Positions 61,493 through 64,000 of a stretch of 64,000 nucleotides of DNA are shown here, piece after piece. How positions within the stretch are numbered: position 1 is the first letter of the stretch; the number at the start of each line of letters is the position of its first letter. Under the pieces are notes generated by a model that was given only the letters and a program-made list of their open reading frames with translations, searched no databases and was not told where the DNA came from. Origin of the DNA: CAAGNP01 sp045603545 (lineage in GTDB: Bacteria > Bacteroidota > Bacteroidia > Bacteroidales > UBA932); contig JAZUMG010000019.1 in NCBI GenBank assembly GCA_045603545.1, forward strand, positions 53,142 to 117,141, read 5' to 3'. The position numbers and the translations under genes are program-made.

Positions 61493-62332
61493 ATGGGAAG
61501 AGGTTTTCTCCTGGCTGTAGCAATGGTATTGCTCGCCGGCTGTGCATCAGATGATCCGCTCAAAGTAATCTCCTTCAATGTCAGGGTGTGCATCGATGAC
61601 ACCTTTGATGGGGAGAACAACTGGAGATTCCGCCGCGAGGCTGCAGTCAAAATGCTCCAGGATGAACAGCCCGATTTCTTCGGACTTCAGGAGGCCCTTT
61701 ACCATCAGGCAAAATATATCGACGAGTCACTCCCTGAATACACCAAATATGGTGTCGACAGGGAGGGTGGCGTCGAAAAAGGGGAGGCAGAGTCCTGTGC
61801 CCTCTTCTACCGCAATGACAAATACAAACTCCTGGACAAAGGTACATTCTGGCTCAGCCAGACCCCTGAAGAGCCATCACGCGGCTGGGACGCCGCCTGC
61901 CACAGGGTGGCCACCTGGGCACTTCTGAAACAGAAGGGGCTTGGAGGGAGGGAGATCCTCTTCGTCAATACCCACTTTGACCACAAAGGGAAAGAGGCAC
62001 GTGCCAATTCCGGACGCCTCATAATGGAGAGAATCGGGGAAATGGCACCACAGGGAGCCATCATAATCCTTACCGGAGATTTCAACGCTGAGATAGATGA
62101 CGTGGCGGTAGCCCCCATCAGGGAAGCCCTCGCATACTCACGTGAGACAGCCCCTGTCACCGACTCCACCACCACCTACAACGCCTGGGGTCGCAGGGAG
62201 ACACCCACCATCATTGACCACATATTCTACAGAAATCTCACCCCACTGTCATATAAAACAGTGACCCGAGATTATGGAGTCCCATACATCTCGGATCACT
62301 ATCCTATTGTATTTGAAGCTGACTTCGAATAG
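61493..62332 (+). CDS. Endonuclease/exonuclease/phosphatase-family lipoprotein
   Basis: 279 aa with a lipobox LLAGC (Cys17). Family motifs: ISFNVRVCIDD, DFFGLQEALYHQ (metal-binding Glu), NTHFDHKG, LTGDFNAEIDD, DHIFYR and SDHYPIVFE (catalytic His). Members hydrolyse phosphodiesters or phosphomonoesters; the surface-located substrate is unknown. It lies 6 nt after the DUF362 gene. Confidence 0.9.
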   Translation: MGRGFLLAVAMVLLAGCASDDPLKVISFNVRVCIDDTFDGENNWRFRREAAVKMLQDEQPDFFGLQEALYHQAKYIDESLPEYTKYGVDREGGVEKGEAESCALFYRNDKYKLLDKGTFWLSQTPEEPSRGWDAACHRVATWALLKQKGLGGREILFVNTHFDHKGKEARANSGRLIMERIGEMAPQGAIIILTGDFNAEIDDVAVAPIREALAYSRETAPVTDSTTTYNAWGRRETPTIIDHIFYRNLTPLSYKTVTRDYGVPYISDHYPIVFEADFE

Positions 62333-62333
62333 C

Positions 62334-63611
62334 CTATTTCTCAGGAGTGTGTTTGTATTTGAAAAGGATGGCGAAGAAAATCATAATCACCAGCGAGTAA
62401 GCTGCAAATACATACCACGAATGTGACCATCCGGTCATCACTGCATGCCAATCTGTAGCACCTTCCACTTTGTGGACATTTACCAGCATATTGATCACTT
62501 TCTGTGCGCCAAGAGAGCCAAGTGCTGCACCGATACCGTTGGTCATCATCATAAACAGACCCTGTGCACTTGAACGGATAGACTTGTCAGTAGCCTCGTT
62601 CACGAAGAGTGAACCTGAGATATTGAAGAAGTCAAATGCCACACCATACACTATCATAGAGAGGATAAACATCCATACTCCCGAACCGGGGTTACCTGTA
62701 GCAAACAGACCGAAACGGAATACCCAAGCAAGCATAGCCATAAGCATCACCTTTTTGATACCCCATTTCTTCAGGCAGAATGGGATAAGGAGGATACATA
62801 GTGTCTCTGATATCTGGCTTAGGGAAATAAGCATATTTGAGTGTTCTACACCGAAAGTGCCTGCATATTCCTCAAGGTTACCGAAGTCTCCCAGGAATGG
62901 GTTTGCAAAGCCGTTAGTGATCTGAAGAGCCACACCCAGGAATAGAGAGAAGATAAAGAAGATAGCCATCCTCTTCTCTTTGAAAAGCTTGAATGCAGAG
63001 AGGCCCATGGCATCTGCGAGAGATTTCTTCTCATTGGTCTTGACGATAGGACAGTTAGGCAAAGTGAAGCAATAAAGACCAAGAACAAGTCCGAGTACAC
63101 CTGAAGAGATATACTGGAATGAATTGGCCTGGAAGCCCATAAGATCCACAAACCACATAGTGCAGATAAAACCTACTGTACCCCAAACTCTGATAGGTGG
63201 GAAAGCCTTTACAGGATCGAGACCGCCCTTCTCAAGTGCGTTGTAAGCCACTGAGTAAGATAGGGCAATGGTAGGCATAAAGAATGCTACACTGATAGTG
63301 TAAAGGGTAAACAGTACTGAGAACTGGGCATCAGCACCGGCGATGTGGCCATAGTAACCTGCAGCAAACATAAATGCACCGGCGATAAGGTGTGCAAAAC
63401 CGAGGGTCTTCTGTGCAGGTACCCACTTGTCAGCCACGATACCCAAAAGGGCAGGCATAAAAATAGAGACAATACCTTGAATAGAATAGAAAAGACCGAT
63501 CTTTTCACCCATACCGATAGAGCCAAGATAGCGTCCCTGTGAAGTAAGATAAGCTCCCCACACAGCAAACTGCAGGAAGTTCATCAGGATAAGTTTCAAT
63601 TTAGTATTCAT
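62334..63611 (-). CDS. Nucleoside:H+ symporter (NupG-like MFS)
   Basis: 425 aa with about 12 membrane helices. LKLILMNFLQFAVWGAYLTS at the N-terminus and RVWGTVGFICTMWFVDL are typical of the NupG/XapB nucleoside transporters. It would import nucleosides, fitting the uridine kinase elsewhere in this window. It converges with the EEP-family gene. Confidence 0.9.
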   Translation of the reverse strand: MNTKLKLILMNFLQFAVWGAYLTSQGRYLGSIGMGEKIGLFYSIQGIVSIFMPALLGIVADKWVPAQKTLGFAHLIAGAFMFAAGYYGHIAGADAQFSVLFTLYTISVAFFMPTIALSYSVAYNALEKGGLDPVKAFPPIRVWGTVGFICTMWFVDLMGFQANSFQYISSGVLGLVLGLYCFTLPNCPIVKTNEKKSLADAMGLSAFKLFKEKRMAIFFIFSLFLGVALQITNGFANPFLGDFGNLEEYAGTFGVEHSNMLISLSQISETLCILLIPFCLKKWGIKKVMLMAMLAWVFRFGLFATGNPGSGVWMFILSMIVYGVAFDFFNISGSLFVNEATDKSIRSSAQGLFMMMTNGIGAALGSLGAQKVINMLVNVHKVEGATDWHAVMTGWSHSWYVFAAYSLVIMIFFAILFKYKHTPEK

Positions 63612-63688
63612 CTGTCGTAAAACTTTTAATTTGCCTCAAAGATACAAACATTTTCCTACTCACACACTCATCACTCAAAGATTGTGAA

Positions 63689-63795
63689 GCGACGCACACT
63701 CCTGCCAGGGATTCTTCTGCGTCGCGCCGAGAAAACAGCCGAAAATGCAGAAATCATAACGCGACGCACACTCCTGCCAGGGATTCTCCTGCGTC
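63689..63795. repeat. Two REP-like hairpins (21-nt loop family)
   Basis: Copy 1: GCGACGCA at 63689-63696, 21 nt, TGCGTCGC at 63718-63725. Copy 2: GCGACGCA at 63761-63768, 21 nt, TGCGTC at 63790-63795. The 21-nt interiors are identical except for one base. Arms and spacing equal those beside the RAYT gene. The 63612-63850 gap holds nothing else I can name. Confidence 0.75.
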
Positions 63796-63852
63796 AAGTC
63801 AAGGGCATGTGGGAACTGAGGGATGATTTTGCTGGGACATCCTGGGTACTAT

Positions 63853-63888
63853 GCAAAAAAAAGCCTCCAGGTTTTTCAACTTGAAGGC
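63853..63888 (-). terminator. Terminator of the rRNA operon
   Basis: Minus strand: AGCCTTCAAG and CTGGAGGCT form a hairpin with an A-rich loop, followed by eight T residues, just after the 5S rRNA 3' end. Confidence 0.75.
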
Positions 63889-63897
63889 TTCTAAAGG

Positions 63898-64000
63898 GCG
63901 GCGGCTACCTACTCTCCCACCCGGGTTAGGGCAGTACCATCGGCACAAGTGCGTTTAACTTCTCTGTTCGGAATGGGAAGAGGTTGGTCCACACCGTTAT
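63898..64000 (-). rRNA. rrf: 5S ribosomal RNA, 5' end outside the window
   Basis: On the minus strand the sequence contains CCATTCCGAACAGAGAAGTT, GCGCCGATGG-like (GTGCCGATGGTACTGCC) and GGGTGGGAGAGTAGGTAGCCGCCG, the conserved loops and 3' stem of bacterial 5S rRNA. About 103 nt are inside the window; the 5' few nucleotides lie beyond base 64000. A full rRNA operon probably continues outside. Confidence 0.93.

Overview
The window comes from a member of the Bacteroidota, most likely order Bacteroidales. Evidence: the division and cell-wall (dcw) cluster has the Bacteroidetes order and lacks ddl; many genes are preceded by the phylum -7 element TAnnTTTG instead of a Shine-Dalgarno site; the exbB/exbD/exbD locus carries an extra membrane gene; and DUF4834, DUF1015 next to serC-serA, and a fulvocin C-related lipoprotein are typical of this group. 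I cannot name the genus.

Layout. 1-14.1 kb (+): dcw cluster, rsmH (5' end outside the window)-ftsL-ftsI-murE-mraY-murD-ftsW-murG-murC-ftsQ-ftsA-ftsZ, then gltX. 15.7-17.5 kb: intergenic zone with a RAYT-type Y1 transposase gene inside REP-like palindromes and structured non-coding DNA. 17.5-18.75 kb (-): truB and rpiB. 18.79-20.98 kb (+): an AT-rich three-gene cassette (a DUF1573-type lipoprotein, a fulvocin C-related lipoprotein with an eight-cysteine C-terminal core, and a coreless paralogue) bounded by an exact 24-bp direct repeat that duplicates the 3' end of the neighbouring tonB-like gene. 21-44 kb (mostly -): tonB-like gene, udk, asnS, a GHL10-type hydrolase, alkaline phosphatase, the exb operon, asparaginase, TatD, DprA, queA, S41 protease, dCMP deaminase, acyl-CoA synthetase, ABC exporter, DUF4834, a large unknown, FKBP, nhaA and a SIS-domain isomerase. 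44-53.1 kb: recQ (+), miaA and a pRiA4b ORF-3-like gene (-), then yigZ-pyrB-pyrI and serC-serA-DUF1015 (+). 53.2-59.3 kb: a mosaic accessory island between two terminators. It holds a Bro-N/DinD-like gene, an orphan dinJ-like antitoxin, a higBA-like toxin-antitoxin pair, an RHH antitoxin with a truncated YafQ toxin, an integrase C-terminal scar, a DUF1016 nuclease gene translationally coupled to an hsdS fragment, an AlbA/Schlafen C-terminal fragment and a second, N-terminally truncated DUF1016 gene. It looks like the decayed remains of a type I restriction/defence locus. 59.4-63.6 kb: nucleotidyltransferase, DUF362 ferredoxin, EEP-family lipoprotein and NupG-like permease. The window ends in the 3' part of a 5S rRNA on the minus strand.

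How the parts work together: the dcw genes make lipid II and assemble the divisome; the exb and tonB-like genes would energise outer-membrane transport; pyrB/pyrI form regulated aspartate transcarbamoylase; serC/serA make serine from 3-phosphoglycerate. The two most interesting regions are the tonB-adjacent fulvocin-like cassette, whose ends look like an integration scar, and the RAYT gene with hairpins that share one geometry (6-8 bp arms around exactly 21 nt) both beside the gene and 47 kb away.
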